Origin: Sinorhizobium sp. RAC02
GTDB taxonomy: Bacteria > Pseudomonadota > Alphaproteobacteria > Rhizobiales > Rhizobiaceae
Assembly: GCF_001713395.1 (NCBI RefSeq)
Contig: NZ_CP016450.1
Span: 1,612,001 to 1,676,000, forward strand
Direction: 5' to 3'
DNA length: 64,000 bases
Numbering within the stretch: position 1 is the stretch's first letter; the number at the start of each line of letters is the position of its first letter. The notes under the pieces are model-generated. The model searched no databases, was not told the DNA's origin, and was given only the letters and a program-made list of their open reading frames with translations. The translations under genes were made by a program, and so were the position numbers. Of this stretch, positions 55,746-64,000 are shown piece by piece.

Positions 55746-56201
55746 CTATCGCCGAGCGGCTCGCACCAGATGCGCGGAAAGTCCGCTAGGGTAGAGCTCC
55801 ACGCCATCCAGAAGCGCATGCGGCATGAACCAGCGTGCCGTCCAGACCGAACGGTCGTGTTCGACAAGCGTGATTTCGGAGCGCTGGTAGAGGCTTTCGT
55901 CGAGCAGGCGGATGTTGGCTGCGAAGATGAATTCGTGACCCTGCGCACCCTCGTGCCGGAACAGGTTCTCGAAGGTCGCCCAGGGCCCTTCGATCGCGAT
56001 ACCGCAGCCGAATTCCTCCTGGAATTCCCGCACCAGCGCCTCCTCGCGCGTCTCGCCGAATTCAATGGTGCCGCCGGGCGGGCGAACACCCTTCACGGTG
56101 CCGTCGTCGCGCGTCACTTCCGCCGCGAACAGACGATCCTGGTGCCAGGCAAGGCCCAATACTTTGACATGAATTTTCTGCGGCGGACGCCATGTCTGCA
56201 T
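55746..56201 (-). CDS. NUDIX hydrolase
   Basis: A 151-residue pyrophosphohydrolase. The NUDIX box runs from Gly43 to Gly65 as GGTIEFGETREEALVREF then QEEFG, matching GX5EX7REUXEEXGU. The N-terminal KVLGLAWHQDRLFAAEV strand pair is normal. Substrate (nucleoside diphosphate derivative) cannot be told. Convergent with the phosphoesterase and divergent from the exopolysaccharide acyltransferase. Confidence 0.92.
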   Translation of the reverse strand: MQTWRPPQKIHVKVLGLAWHQDRLFAAEVTRDDGTVKGVRPPGGTIEFGETREEALVREFQEEFGCGIAIEGPWATFENLFRHEGAQGHEFIFAANIRLLDESLYQRSEITLVEHDRSVWTARWFMPHALLDGVELYPSGLSAHLVRAARR

Positions 56202-56380
56202 GTCTGTCTCCTATCCCGTCGGCTTTTGTCGGATTTCGTTATGAAATTGCTAACCGCGCCGGCCAATTTCTCCGGGCACGCCCGGCGCGGTCAGTGGATT
56301 TAAACTCTTTTCCCAAACCTCGTGCCTATGGTGTTTTTGCGGCGGTGCGGCCGCTAGCCAGAGGCATAAGGGTCGAGCCC

Positions 56381-57646
56381 ATGGGAGCGATGCAACTCAA
56401 TTTCCAGGTCATGCCGTCCGAGCGCGAACTCGCGGTCCGATATCTGGGGTCGGTTGCCGATGAGGGGCGCACGCCCTCGGTCGTGCCTCTGTCCATCCGC
56501 CTGCATGACCGCATGGAAACGCTGGAAACCCGCTGGCGTGCCCTTGAAGCCGATAACAATCTCTCGCTTCACCAGAGCTATGACTGGTGCCGCGCCTGGG
56601 CCGAAACCCATGCCTGCAAGCTCTTGATCGTCGAAGGTTTTTCCGGCGGGAAGACGCACCTCATCCTGCCGCTGGAAATCGTGCGCCATGGCCCCGTACG
56701 CACGGCACGCTTCCTCGCCACCCCGTTCAGCAACATCAATACGGGCCTCTATACCGAAGAATTCCGTTTTCTTGCTGCACCGCCGCGGCTGCGCCAGGCT
56801 TTCGAGCAGGCGCGCGCGCAGTTCGCCCGCTACTTCGACCTCTTCCTTTTGGAAAAGGTGCCGCTCGACTGGCGCGGCCAGACGAATTCCTTTGCCGACC
56901 TGCCGTCGGTGCTGAACCAGAACGCCGCCTTCCAGCTCGAACTGTTCGAGAGTTTCGAACGCACGCTGGCGCAGGTCAATGCCAAGCGTCGCCGCAAAAA
57001 ATTCCGCAATTCCGAACGTCGCGTCGAGGCGCTTGGCGGTTACGAACACGTTGTCGCCGATACGCCCGAAGAGGGCCGCCTCCTGCTGGAAACCTTCTTC
57101 CTCCAGAAAGCCGCGCGTTTCGACACGATGCGCCTGCCGGACGTCTTTCGCGACGAGGAAACGCGAAACTTCTTCCGCAAGCTGGTCGCCGTCGAAAGCG
57201 ACGCGGACACCTATCCGCTGCAGCTTCATGCCGTGCGCCTCAAGGGCGAGCATGAAGGACATATCGTGGCGATTGCCGGCCTATCGCGTAAGGGCGACCA
57301 TGTGATCTGCCAGTTCGGCTCGATCGACGAGAGCATCGCGGCGGATGCCAGCCCCGGTGAATTCCTGTTCTATCTGGCAATCCACAAGCTGTGCGGTGAA
57401 GGTGTTCGCCTGTTCGATTTCGGCATCGGCGACCAGGCGTACAAGCGCTCCTGGTGCACGATCGAGACGCCGCAGCACGACCTGCTCTGGCCGACGACGG
57501 CAGCCGGCAGCGTGGTTGCCGCCGTGCATCGGGCAAAGGCGGGTGCAAAGCGCCTCATCAAGCAGAACCCGCAGGTCTATGCCTTCCTGCAGCGCATGCG
57601 CTCCGGCAAGACAGAATTCGTCCGCGCCGGCGAAGGCGCGGACTGA
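56381..57646 (+). CDS. FemAB/CelD-like GNAT acyltransferase
   Basis: A 421-residue protein of the BioF2-like/FemAB acetyltransferase group (PF13480 type), often encoded with cellulose or exopolysaccharide genes. Segments LHQSYDWCRAWAE, the KRRRKKFRNSERR basic patch, and FLFYLAIHKLCGEGVRLFDFGIGDQAYKRSW are typical of the two GNAT-like lobes. The start at 56381 has AGGG upstream; a longer frame from 56192 would overlap the NUDIX promoter. It lies tail to tail with the co-polymerase gene, so acylation of the polysaccharide or a carrier is a reasonable guess. Confidence 0.82.
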   Translation: MGAMQLNFQVMPSERELAVRYLGSVADEGRTPSVVPLSIRLHDRMETLETRWRALEADNNLSLHQSYDWCRAWAETHACKLLIVEGFSGGKTHLILPLEIVRHGPVRTARFLATPFSNINTGLYTEEFRFLAAPPRLRQAFEQARAQFARYFDLFLLEKVPLDWRGQTNSFADLPSVLNQNAAFQLELFESFERTLAQVNAKRRRKKFRNSERRVEALGGYEHVVADTPEEGRLLLETFFLQKAARFDTMRLPDVFRDEETRNFFRKLVAVESDADTYPLQLHAVRLKGEHEGHIVAIAGLSRKGDHVICQFGSIDESIAADASPGEFLFYLAIHKLCGEGVRLFDFGIGDQAYKRSWCTIETPQHDLLWPTTAAGSVVAAVHRAKAGAKRLIKQNPQVYAFLQRMRSGKTEFVRAGEGAD

Positions 57647-57650
57647 ACCA

Positions 57651-59906
57651 TCAGGCAGCGCGGCGGCGGGGACGCCGGGGCGGCTCTGCCCCCTCACCCG
57701 TCATCAGCACGATCTCGCTGTAACCGGCCTCACCGAAGGCGCTGATCAGGTCGACGATCTCATCTTCTTCGGCGCCCGGAATGGAGAGGATGATATCCGT
57801 CTCCTCTCCCCGCGTCAGGCGACGCACGCCCTCGACCTCGGCCGGGCCGCACTCCACGATCACCGTGTCATAGGCGTCGGCGAGCGAATCGATCACCATG
57901 GCCAACCGGTCGATGCCGCGCATTGCGCGCTTGATGTTGGCATTGCCACGCGGAATGATATGCGCGCTGGAAAGACGGTCACCATGGATGATGTCGCCGA
58001 AGGCGGCATCGCCGACGAGAAGGTCCGTGATACCCGGCACCTGGGTCGATTGCGCCATCAGCCGCGTCGGGCAGGCCGAACCGGTCAGGTCGATCAGAAG
58101 CGTCTTGCGATGATCTTCGGCAATCCGGCGGGCCAGCATCACCGTCGCCGTCGAGCCGCGGTCACCGGAAGGCGAGACGGAAATCGCAACGGAAACATTG
58201 TTCTCGATCATGTGCCGGGCAACGGCTGCGACCGAAAAATCGCCTTCGTCTTCGAAGGCGGGCATATCAATCAGGGAAGGACGCATGCTCTGCTCCTCTT
58301 CTTCCTCGTCTTCGTCTTCGTCTTCGTCTTCAGGTTCAATGCTCGACAGCAGGGATTTTGCCGGGGCATGGATGTCTTTCACGACGCCGAGATCCTCGCG
58401 CACCAACGGCACCCGCTTGGCGACGGGCTCGACCACGACGGTCTCCGCCACATCCTCGTCGATCTCTTCCTCGCGCCGATGCGCCACGACGGCCGCCGCG
58501 CCGACCGGCTTCAGCGCGCGGCCGCTGAAAAGCTCGGAGAGCAGGATGGCGATAGAACTCAAGGTGAAACCGACGACGCCGCCGACGATGGTGATCGGCA
58601 GGACCTTCGGGAAGGCGGCTTCCGTGGGCTCCGCGGCAGCGGAAATGATGCGTGCATCGGCCGGGGTCGAGCCGCTGTCGGTGCGCGATGTCGCCTCGCG
58701 GTAGCGGGCGAGATAGGTTTCAAGCAGCTGGCGCTGGGCCGTTGCCTCGCGCTCCAGCGCCTTGAGCCCGACTTCGTCCTCGCCGGCGCGCGCACTGTCG
58801 GCCTTCAGCGTGTTGAGTTGCTGGACAAGCTGGGCTTCGCGCAGCCGCGCCGTGTTGGCCTCGTTTTCGAGACTGGCCAGGATTTTCTGGGTTTCGGCCT
58901 TGATCTGCGTGCGAATGCCCACGAGCTGCGAACGCAACCCCTTGAGACGCGGATGTCCGTCGAGAAGTGACGTCGAAAGATCGGAAATCTGGCCCTGGAT
59001 CTGCGATTCGCTTTCCTTGAGCCGCTGGATCATCTGCGAGCCGACGACATCCGCCAGCGTGTCCGGCGCACCACCGTTCTTCAGCACGGCGCGCACGCTT
59101 TCCGCCCGCGCTTCCGCATTGGCACGCTCGGCGCGCACACGGGTGACTTCGGCCGAAATGTCCGTCAGCTGCCGCACCGCGAACGTACCGTTCTCCCCTG
59201 TCGGCAGAAGGTCGGATTGCGAACGGTATTCGGCAACCTTCTGTTCGGCTTCCCGCACCTTTTCGCGCAGGTTGGCGATTTCCGGCTCCAGCCAGCGCGT
59301 CGCCTCGGAATTGGTGTCCAGCTTGGCGCCGCTCTGCAGCGACAGGAAGACCTTTGCCATCTCGTTTGGAATCGCAGCCGCAAGGCGCGGATCCTTCGAG
59401 CTGAACTCGATGGCGACAACGCGCGAGCGTTCCACCTGGTAGACAGTGAGCTTTTCGGCAAATTCCTTCAGCACGCGGTCTTCCGGCGCGAGATCGAGCG
59501 GGTTCTTCTTCAGGCCGAAGACGACGAGCAGGTCGGAGACAGCGGATGGCTGTGCGGTCGGGTCGAATTCCTCCAGCTCCGACAGCTTCAAGTTCCGCGC
59601 GACCTGTTTCATGAGGTCGGCGGATTTCAGGAGCTGGACCTGGCTGGCAATGCCAAGTTCGTCGAAGGGCGGCTGCTCCCGGCTCTGCGTCCGGTCCGTG
59701 CCCGTCGTAAAGGCGGGTTCGCGCGTTTCGATGAGGAGCCGGGCTTCACTCTTGTATTTGGGCGTGATCAGGCTCGCGCCCGCAAACGCGATCCCCGCGC
59801 CGACCACGGTCGCCATGAGCACACGCATACGGTTGCGCCAGATTGCGCCGAAAAGACCGCCAAGGTCGATATCGACATCCTGCTGGCTTCCCTGAACGCC
59901 TGACAT
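57651..59906 (-). CDS. exopolysaccharide co-polymerase/transport protein (Wzz/GumC/ExoP-like) with degenerate kinase domain
   Basis: A 751-residue inner-membrane protein that likely governs chain length and export. It has a Wzz domain with the first membrane helix (about 25-47), a long periplasmic coiled-coil region (about 200-430, GNVR domain) and a second helix (about 465-490). A cytoplasmic linker holds an acidic EDEDEDED run encoded by four CGTCTT units. The C-terminal domain resembles BY-kinases but the Walker A reads SPSGDRGST, lacking the lysine, Walker A' has IDLTG, and there is no tyrosine tail, ending instead in Arg/Pro. GGAG 8 bases before ATG 59906 decides the start. Confidence 0.9.
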   Translation of the reverse strand: MSGVQGSQQDVDIDLGGLFGAIWRNRMRVLMATVVGAGIAFAGASLITPKYKSEARLLIETREPAFTTGTDRTQSREQPPFDELGIASQVQLLKSADLMKQVARNLKLSELEEFDPTAQPSAVSDLLVVFGLKKNPLDLAPEDRVLKEFAEKLTVYQVERSRVVAIEFSSKDPRLAAAIPNEMAKVFLSLQSGAKLDTNSEATRWLEPEIANLREKVREAEQKVAEYRSQSDLLPTGENGTFAVRQLTDISAEVTRVRAERANAEARAESVRAVLKNGGAPDTLADVVGSQMIQRLKESESQIQGQISDLSTSLLDGHPRLKGLRSQLVGIRTQIKAETQKILASLENEANTARLREAQLVQQLNTLKADSARAGEDEVGLKALEREATAQRQLLETYLARYREATSRTDSGSTPADARIISAAAEPTEAAFPKVLPITIVGGVVGFTLSSIAILLSELFSGRALKPVGAAAVVAHRREEEIDEDVAETVVVEPVAKRVPLVREDLGVVKDIHAPAKSLLSSIEPEDEDEDEDEEEEEQSMRPSLIDMPAFEDEGDFSVAAVARHMIENNVSVAISVSPSGDRGSTATVMLARRIAEDHRKTLLIDLTGSACPTRLMAQSTQVPGITDLLVGDAAFGDIIHGDRLSSAHIIPRGNANIKRAMRGIDRLAMVIDSLADAYDTVIVECGPAEVEGVRRLTRGEETDIILSIPGAEEDEIVDLISAFGEAGYSEIVLMTGEGAEPPRRPRRRAA
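58307..58330. repeat. (CGTCTT)4 hexanucleotide tandem repeat
   Basis: Four perfect units inside the co-polymerase gene encode an alternating Glu-Asp linker. Because the unit is six bases, changes in copy number alter linker length without breaking the frame. Confidence 0.85.
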
Positions 59907-60120
59907 ATCCCTACTCCGAACGCGACGAATTGCCCGCACCGTAAACAAACATGGTAACCTAAGCGTTAACCACCACGAGTAGAGCAGACACCAATTCACG
60001 CGCGCGGCGTGAAAAAATCTGCATTTCCCGCTCTTATCCACCCTCGTCCTTTACCAGCCATTAACCCTAACGGATCGATAACGAAGGCCAGACTTCAGAT
60101 TTCCGGGATTGGGAAAGCGA

Positions 60121-60696
60121 ATGGCGTTCGCAACGATCAACAAGGGCATGCTGCTCGCGCTGGCACTCATCGTGCCGGCCGTTTCGAGCTGCAGCGGCTA
60201 CCGCCCTGCCCCCAAGGCCTTCCACGAGGCGACCATCCAGCCCTATCGCCTCGACAGCGGCGATCGCTTGCGCGTCACCGTGTTCGAACAGCCAGGGCTC
60301 AGCAACACCTATACGATCGACCAGGCCGGCTATGTCGCCTTCCCGCTCATCGGCGGGGTGCCGGCGCGCGGCCAGACGCTCCAGGAACTGGAAAGCATCA
60401 TCGCGGCAAAACTGCGCCAGGGCTATCTGCGCGATCCCGACGTCTCCATCGAGGTCGATCGCTACCGTTCCATCTATCTCATGGGTGAAGTCGGCCAGGC
60501 CGGGCAGTACAGCTATGTTGCGGGCATGACCATCCAGAACGCCATTGCCGTCGCCGGCGGCTTCTCGCCGCGCGCCAACCAGGGCGATGTCGATGTGACG
60601 CGCAAGATTAACGGAAAGATCATTACGGGCCGTGTATCGATTTCCGATCCGGTCCTGGCCGGCGACACGATTTATGTCCGCGAACGGCTGTTCTGA
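60121..60696 (+). CDS. polysaccharide export lipoprotein (Wza/ExoF-like)
   Basis: A 191-residue outer-membrane export protein. The lipobox VSSC puts the lipidated cysteine at residue 24. Then come the Poly_export domain (YRLDSGDRLRVTVFEQPGLSN to RDPDVSIEV) and one SLBB-like repeat (YLMGEVGQAGQYSYVAGMTIQNAIAVAGGF). Its short length, with a single SLBB, resembles rhizobial export proteins rather than full Wza. ATG at 60121 has GGGAAA upstream. Divergent from the co-polymerase; glycosyltransferase starts 5 bases after the stop. Confidence 0.92.
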   Translation: MAFATINKGMLLALALIVPAVSSCSGYRPAPKAFHEATIQPYRLDSGDRLRVTVFEQPGLSNTYTIDQAGYVAFPLIGGVPARGQTLQELESIIAAKLRQGYLRDPDVSIEVDRYRSIYLMGEVGQAGQYSYVAGMTIQNAIAVAGGFSPRANQGDVDVTRKINGKIITGRVSISDPVLAGDTIYVRERLF

Positions 60697-60701
60697 AAAA
60701 C

Positions 60702-61868
60702 ATGACGGACGAACGTCCTCTGCGCATCATTCATTGTTTCCGGTCGCCCATCGGTGGAATCTTCCGCCATGTGCGCGATCTTGCCGAGTTCCATGCGAAG
60801 GCGGGCCATGAAGTCGGCATCGTCTGCGACAGCCTCACCGGGGGCTCGTTCGAGGATTCGCTGTTCGATGAAATCCGTCCCTATCTTTCGCTCGGCCTCA
60901 TTCGCGTGCCGATCAGCCGCGCCGTCGGCCCGCGGGATATCGGCGCCTTCTGGAAATGTTACGGTGAAATAAAAAGTTTGCAGCCGGATGTCCTGCACGG
61001 GCACGGCGCCAAGGGTGGCGCCATTGCCCGTCTCATCGGCTCAGCCCTGCGGGTGAACAGGTATTGCGTAGCCCGCCTCTATTCGCCGCACGGCGGCAGC
61101 CTGCACTATGATCGAAAGACCATGGCCGGTTTCTCGATCCTCGCCGCCGAGCGGATGCTCGAACGCTTGGGCGATGCGCTTGTCTTCGTCTGCGATTTCG
61201 AGCGCGACGCCTATCTCGCCCGCGTAGGCAAGCCGCGCATTCGCGCCGAACGCATCTATAACGGTATCCACGATCGCGACTTCGAGACCGTCTACGCCCG
61301 GGAAGACGCGGTCGACTTCCTCTATATCGGCATGCTGCGCGACCTGAAGGGACCCGACGTCTTCGTCGACGCCTTCGCCCGCACCGAACGCTTCGTCGGC
61401 CGGCCGCTCTCCGCCCTGATGATCGGCGATGGGCCGGACAGGGAAAAATACCAAAAGATGATGCTGCGCTGGGGGCTTGGCCGCCGTATCGGCCTGCTGC
61501 CCGCCATGAAGGCGCATGATGCTTTCGCAATGACCCGCAACGTCGTCGTGCCGTCGCGCGCCGAGGCGATGCCCTATATCGTCCTGGAAGCGCTTGCCGC
61601 CCGCAAGCCCGTCATTGCAAGCCGCGTCGGCGGCATTCCCGAAGTGCTCGGGCGAAACAGCATCGCGCTTGCCGACCCCGGCGATGCGGACGCGCTTGCC
61701 AGGGTGATGGTCGACGCTGTCAGCGATCCCGCGTGGTTCGCCAAGGTGATGCCGGACTCCGCCACCTTCAAGCAAACCTTTTCCGCCTCGGTCATGTCCT
61801 CGTCGCTGCTGCGCCTCTACCGCGATATTCTCGCCAAGCAGAATGGCGGAAATCGGCACGCTTCCTGA
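60702..61868 (+). CDS. GT4 family glycosyltransferase
   Basis: A 388-residue GT-B fold enzyme for exopolysaccharide assembly, acting on the cytoplasmic membrane face. The N-terminal domain has FRSPIGGIFRHVRDLA and VLHGHGAKGGAIARL; the C-terminal donor site has FLYIGMLRDLKGPDVFVDA, MIGDGPDREKY and the EX7E-type PSRAEAMPYIVLEALAARKPVIAS. Sugar specificity is not evident. It is 5 bases after the export gene. Confidence 0.92.
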   Translation: MTDERPLRIIHCFRSPIGGIFRHVRDLAEFHAKAGHEVGIVCDSLTGGSFEDSLFDEIRPYLSLGLIRVPISRAVGPRDIGAFWKCYGEIKSLQPDVLHGHGAKGGAIARLIGSALRVNRYCVARLYSPHGGSLHYDRKTMAGFSILAAERMLERLGDALVFVCDFERDAYLARVGKPRIRAERIYNGIHDRDFETVYAREDAVDFLYIGMLRDLKGPDVFVDAFARTERFVGRPLSALMIGDGPDREKYQKMMLRWGLGRRIGLLPAMKAHDAFAMTRNVVVPSRAEAMPYIVLEALAARKPVIASRVGGIPEVLGRNSIALADPGDADALARVMVDAVSDPAWFAKVMPDSATFKQTFSASVMSSSLLRLYRDILAKQNGGNRHAS

Positions 61869-61947
61869 TCCGACGAATACCCACCACGTAAACGTTTCTT
61901 AGGGGCTTCGTGCTATCTCCGGTGCAAAGCCTCTGCAGGTGCGTGCC

Positions 61948-63522
61948 ATGAACCATGTCGACAAGCCCGACTCCTTCGATCCTGAAGCTCTGAGACGAAA
62001 AGCTTCCGAGATCCGTACGATCACAGCCGGTTCGCCGTCGGAAGAATACGACGGCGGCAAGACGGTCGACCTCAACCCGCTTGCCCAGAAGATCGCGCAG
62101 CAGTTCCGCGCCGATACCTATTCCCCGAGCATGATCATCGGGCTGCTGCGCCTTTTCGAATTCGTGGCGCTGCTGGCGATCGGCTACGGCATTCATCTCC
62201 TCTATGTCAGCACGCCCGGCATGAGCGTGACCGTGTTCTACCTGTCGGTGCTTGTCGGCGGCGCGGCGATGGGCGTCCTGCTGCTTCAGCTTGCCGATGC
62301 CTATCAGGTGCCGGCCCTGCGGTCGCCCTGGCGCATGACGCCGAGAATCCTTGCGGCCTGGGCGATCGCCTTCGGCGCGATGGCGCTCGTCGTGTTCTTC
62401 TTCAAATCCGGCGAGGAATATTCCCGCGTCTGGTTTGCGTCCTGGTTTGCCACCGGCGCGGTCTACCTCGTCATCGAGCGTCAGGTAATCGCCTACTCGA
62501 TCCGCCGCTGGGCCCGCAACGGCACGATGGAGCGGCGCGCCGTCATCGTCGGCGGCGGCGAGCCGGCAAAGGAACTCATCCGCACGCTCGAGCAGCAGCC
62601 GGAAAACGATATCCGCATCTGTGGCATCTTCGATGATCGCGACGAACGCCGTTCGCCCTCGATCGTCGCCGGCTATCCGAAGCTCGGCACGGTCGCCGAA
62701 CTCGTCGAATTCGCCCGGCTTGCCCGCATCGACATGCTCATCATCTCGCTGCCGCTGTCGGCGGAGGCGCGCATCCTGTCGCTCCTCAAGAAGCTCTGGG
62801 TGCTGCCGGTCGATATTCGCCTTGCCGCGCACGCCAAGGGCCTGCGCTTCCGGCCGCGCAGCTATTCGCAGATCGGCAGCCTGCCGATGCTCGATATCTT
62901 CGACAAGCCGATCGCCGACTGGGACAATGTCGCCAAGCGCATCTTCGACATCTTCTTCAGCGTCCTCGCGCTCGTGCTGCTCTGGCCGGTGCTGATCGGC
63001 GCCGCCATTGCGGTAAAGTTCACCTCGGCCGGCCCGATCATCTTCAAGCAGAAGCGCCACGGCTTCAACAACGAGGTCATCGAGGTCTACAAGTTCCGCT
63101 CGATGTTCACCAACATGTCCGACCCGACGGCCAAGGCCGCGGTGACGAAGGGCGACCCGCGCGTCACCCCCGTCGGTCGCTTCCTGCGCAAGTCCTCGAT
63201 CGACGAACTGCCGCAGCTCTTCAACGTGCTGAAGGGCGAGCTTTCCCTCGTCGGCCCTCGCCCGCACGCCATCCAGGCCCAGTCGCACGACCGCAAATAT
63301 GTCGACGTCGTCGAGGGCTACTTCGCCCGCCATCGCGTCAAGCCCGGCGTCACCGGCTGGGCGCAGATCAATGGCTGGCGCGGCGAGATCGACCACGACG
63401 ACAAGATCCGCTTCCGCACCGAATTCGATCTCTACTACATCGAGAACTGGTCGCTCTGGCTGGATCTGAAAATCCTGTTCCTGACGCCCTTCCGCCTGCT
63501 CAATACGGAAAACGCGTATTGA
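61948..63522 (+). CDS. undecaprenyl-phosphate glucose phosphotransferase (WcaJ/ExoY class)
   Basis: A 524-residue polyprenol-phosphate hexose-1-phosphate transferase that starts repeat-unit synthesis. It has about four N-terminal membrane helices (about 60-185), a Rossmann-like CoA-binding-type domain ([19 protein letters not shown]), a re-entrant helix ([20 protein letters not shown]) and the catalytic domain with [47 protein letters not shown] and [15 protein letters not shown] 61948 is preferred over GTG 61939. Confidence 0.94.
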   Translation: MNHVDKPDSFDPEALRRKASEIRTITAGSPSEEYDGGKTVDLNPLAQKIAQQFRADTYSPSMIIGLLRLFEFVALLAIGYGIHLLYVSTPGMSVTVFYLSVLVGGAAMGVLLLQLADAYQVPALRSPWRMTPRILAAWAIAFGAMALVVFFFKSGEEYSRVWFASWFATGAVYLVIERQVIAYSIRRWARNGTMERRAVIVGGGEPAKELIRTLEQQPENDIRICGIFDDRDERRSPSIVAGYPKLGTVAELVEFARLARIDMLIISLPLSAEARILSLLKKLWVLPVDIRLAAHAKGLRFRPRSYSQIGSLPMLDIFDKPIADWDNVAKRIFDIFFSVLALVLLWPVLIGAAIAVKFTSAGPIIFKQKRHGFNNEVIEVYKFRSMFTNMSDPTAKAAVTKGDPRVTPVGRFLRKSSIDELPQLFNVLKGELSLVGPRPHAIQAQSHDRKYVDVVEGYFARHRVKPGVTGWAQINGWRGEIDHDDKIRFRTEFDLYYIENWSLWLDLKILFLTPFRLLNTENAY

Positions 63523-64000
63523 GCGACGCGGCTCTCCCCTATGCTCCGCCATTCCGGCCGCGTCTTGCGGCCGTTGGCATTATCGGTTCCATGCTCGTGG
63601 CCGTCGGTGTCTTCCTGTCGGGCTTCGTCATCAGCGAGCCAGCACCTTACGAAGTCTTCATGGCTGGCCTCATCGGCCTCTGGGCAATCATCGGCCTGCG
63701 CATCTCGCGGGGCATCGCGCCACTGCTGATCCTGCTCGTGCTCTTCAACGTCGGCGGCATGCTGTCGCTCACCGTGCTCGACGACTTCTCCGTCGGCCCG
63801 ATGTACATCGCCGTCTCGCTGTTCCTGGCACTCTCCAGCGTGTTCTTCGCCGCCATCATCGAGGCCAAGCCCGCACGGCTCGAACTGATCTTCCGCGCCT
63901 GGGTGGCGAGCGCCCTCATCACCTCCATCCTCGGCATCCTCGGCTACTTCCACGCCTTTCCGGGCGCCGAGGCCTTCACGCTCTATGACCGCGCCAAGGG
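63519..64000 (+). CDS. O-antigen ligase/polymerase-like membrane protein (partial, C-terminus outside window)
   Basis: A frame that opens with TTG at 63519, overlapping the stop of the sugar transferase, and stays open to the edge (about 160 residues). It shows at least four hydrophobic helices (IIGSMLVAVGVFLSGFVI, VFMAGLIGLWAIIGL, LLILLVLFNVGGML, YIAVSLFLALSSVFF) and the GILGYFHAFPGAEAFTLYDRAKG loop, which resembles the beginning of Wzy/O-antigen-ligase proteins that keep an F-x-D-x-N/R-x-K-G motif. Function is inferred from context and this motif. Confidence 0.75.
   Translation, partial: MSDAALPYAPPFRPRLAAVGIIGSMLVAVGVFLSGFVISEPAPYEVFMAGLIGLWAIIGLRISRGIAPLLILLVLFNVGGMLSLTVLDDFSVGPMYIAVSLFLALSSVFFAAIIEAKPARLELIFRAWVASALITSILGILGYFHAFPGAEAFTLYDRAK

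Overview
The window is high-GC alphaproteobacterial chromosome, almost certainly from the Rhizobiales and most likely a Rhizobiaceae member (Rhizobium/Ensifer/Shinella/Agrobacterium type). The evidence is the 14-subunit type nuo operon order, a fused SecDF, the clpP-clpX-lon-hupB block, a short-type ArgC, a hut cluster with HutF/HutG, and copies of a rhizobial intergenic palindrome. I cannot fix the genus from sequence alone. No rRNA, integrase, transposase or CRISPR array was seen.

Layout. 1-3661: left end of a minus-strand nuo operon (nuoA-B-C-D, a small secreted protein, then nuoE cut by the window edge). 3928-5493: a prohibitin-like protein, two tandem tRNA-Asp genes and a tRNA-Val. 5679-7637: CHASE2 adenylate cyclase. 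7641-15852: complete histidine utilisation cluster, hutF-hutC leftward and hutI-H-G-U-D rightward, with a palindromic HutC-type operator between them; the five-step route through formiminoglutamate deiminase and formylglutamate deformylase is encoded. 15935-20370: aldo/keto reductase, a solitary basic-amino-acid binding protein, a LysR regulator and a DadA-like FAD oxidoreductase. 20407-28341: secDF, a small membrane protein and the YhaN/YhaO (Rad50/SbcC-Mre11-like) pair. 28571-31381: a MarR regulator and a large secreted esterase/phytase-family protein preceded by PhoB-box-like repeats. 31653-37557: hupB, lon, clpX, a YjbR protein and clpP, the proteostasis block. 37833-40902: gamma-glutamyltransferase and a cytochrome P450.

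40903-42345 is a sharply AT-rich insert carrying one gene: an N-terminal TIR-like nucleotide-binding domain (the family found in CBASS/Pycsar effectors) followed by a TPR-like helical region that is in a different reading frame. The break falls on a TTT-stop in a T5 run, where a -1 slip would restore a 430-residue protein. It is the best candidate in the window for an unrecognised (probably defence) system, either frameshift-regulated, decayed or mis-sequenced.

42333-46150: cupin, O-acetylhomoserine sulfhydrylase-type enzyme, two tandem CoA-binding proteins and a DMT permease. 46155-48956: crotonase with a coupled small protein, a hotdog thioesterase, then rplM-rpsI with a clear promoter and terminator. 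49034-55742: DMT exporter and divergent AsnC regulator, agmatinase, argC overlapping a sugar/aminoglycoside kinase, heme A synthase, DUF2842 protein and phosphoesterase. 55746-64000: NUDIX hydrolase and the left part of an exopolysaccharide cluster (FemAB-like acyltransferase, Wzz/GumC-type co-polymerase, Wza-type lipoprotein, GT4 glycosyltransferase, undecaprenyl-phosphate sugar transferase, and an O-antigen ligase/polymerase-like membrane protein cut by the right edge).

Starts were chosen from Shine-Dalgarno spacing and family alignment by eye; no database search was run.
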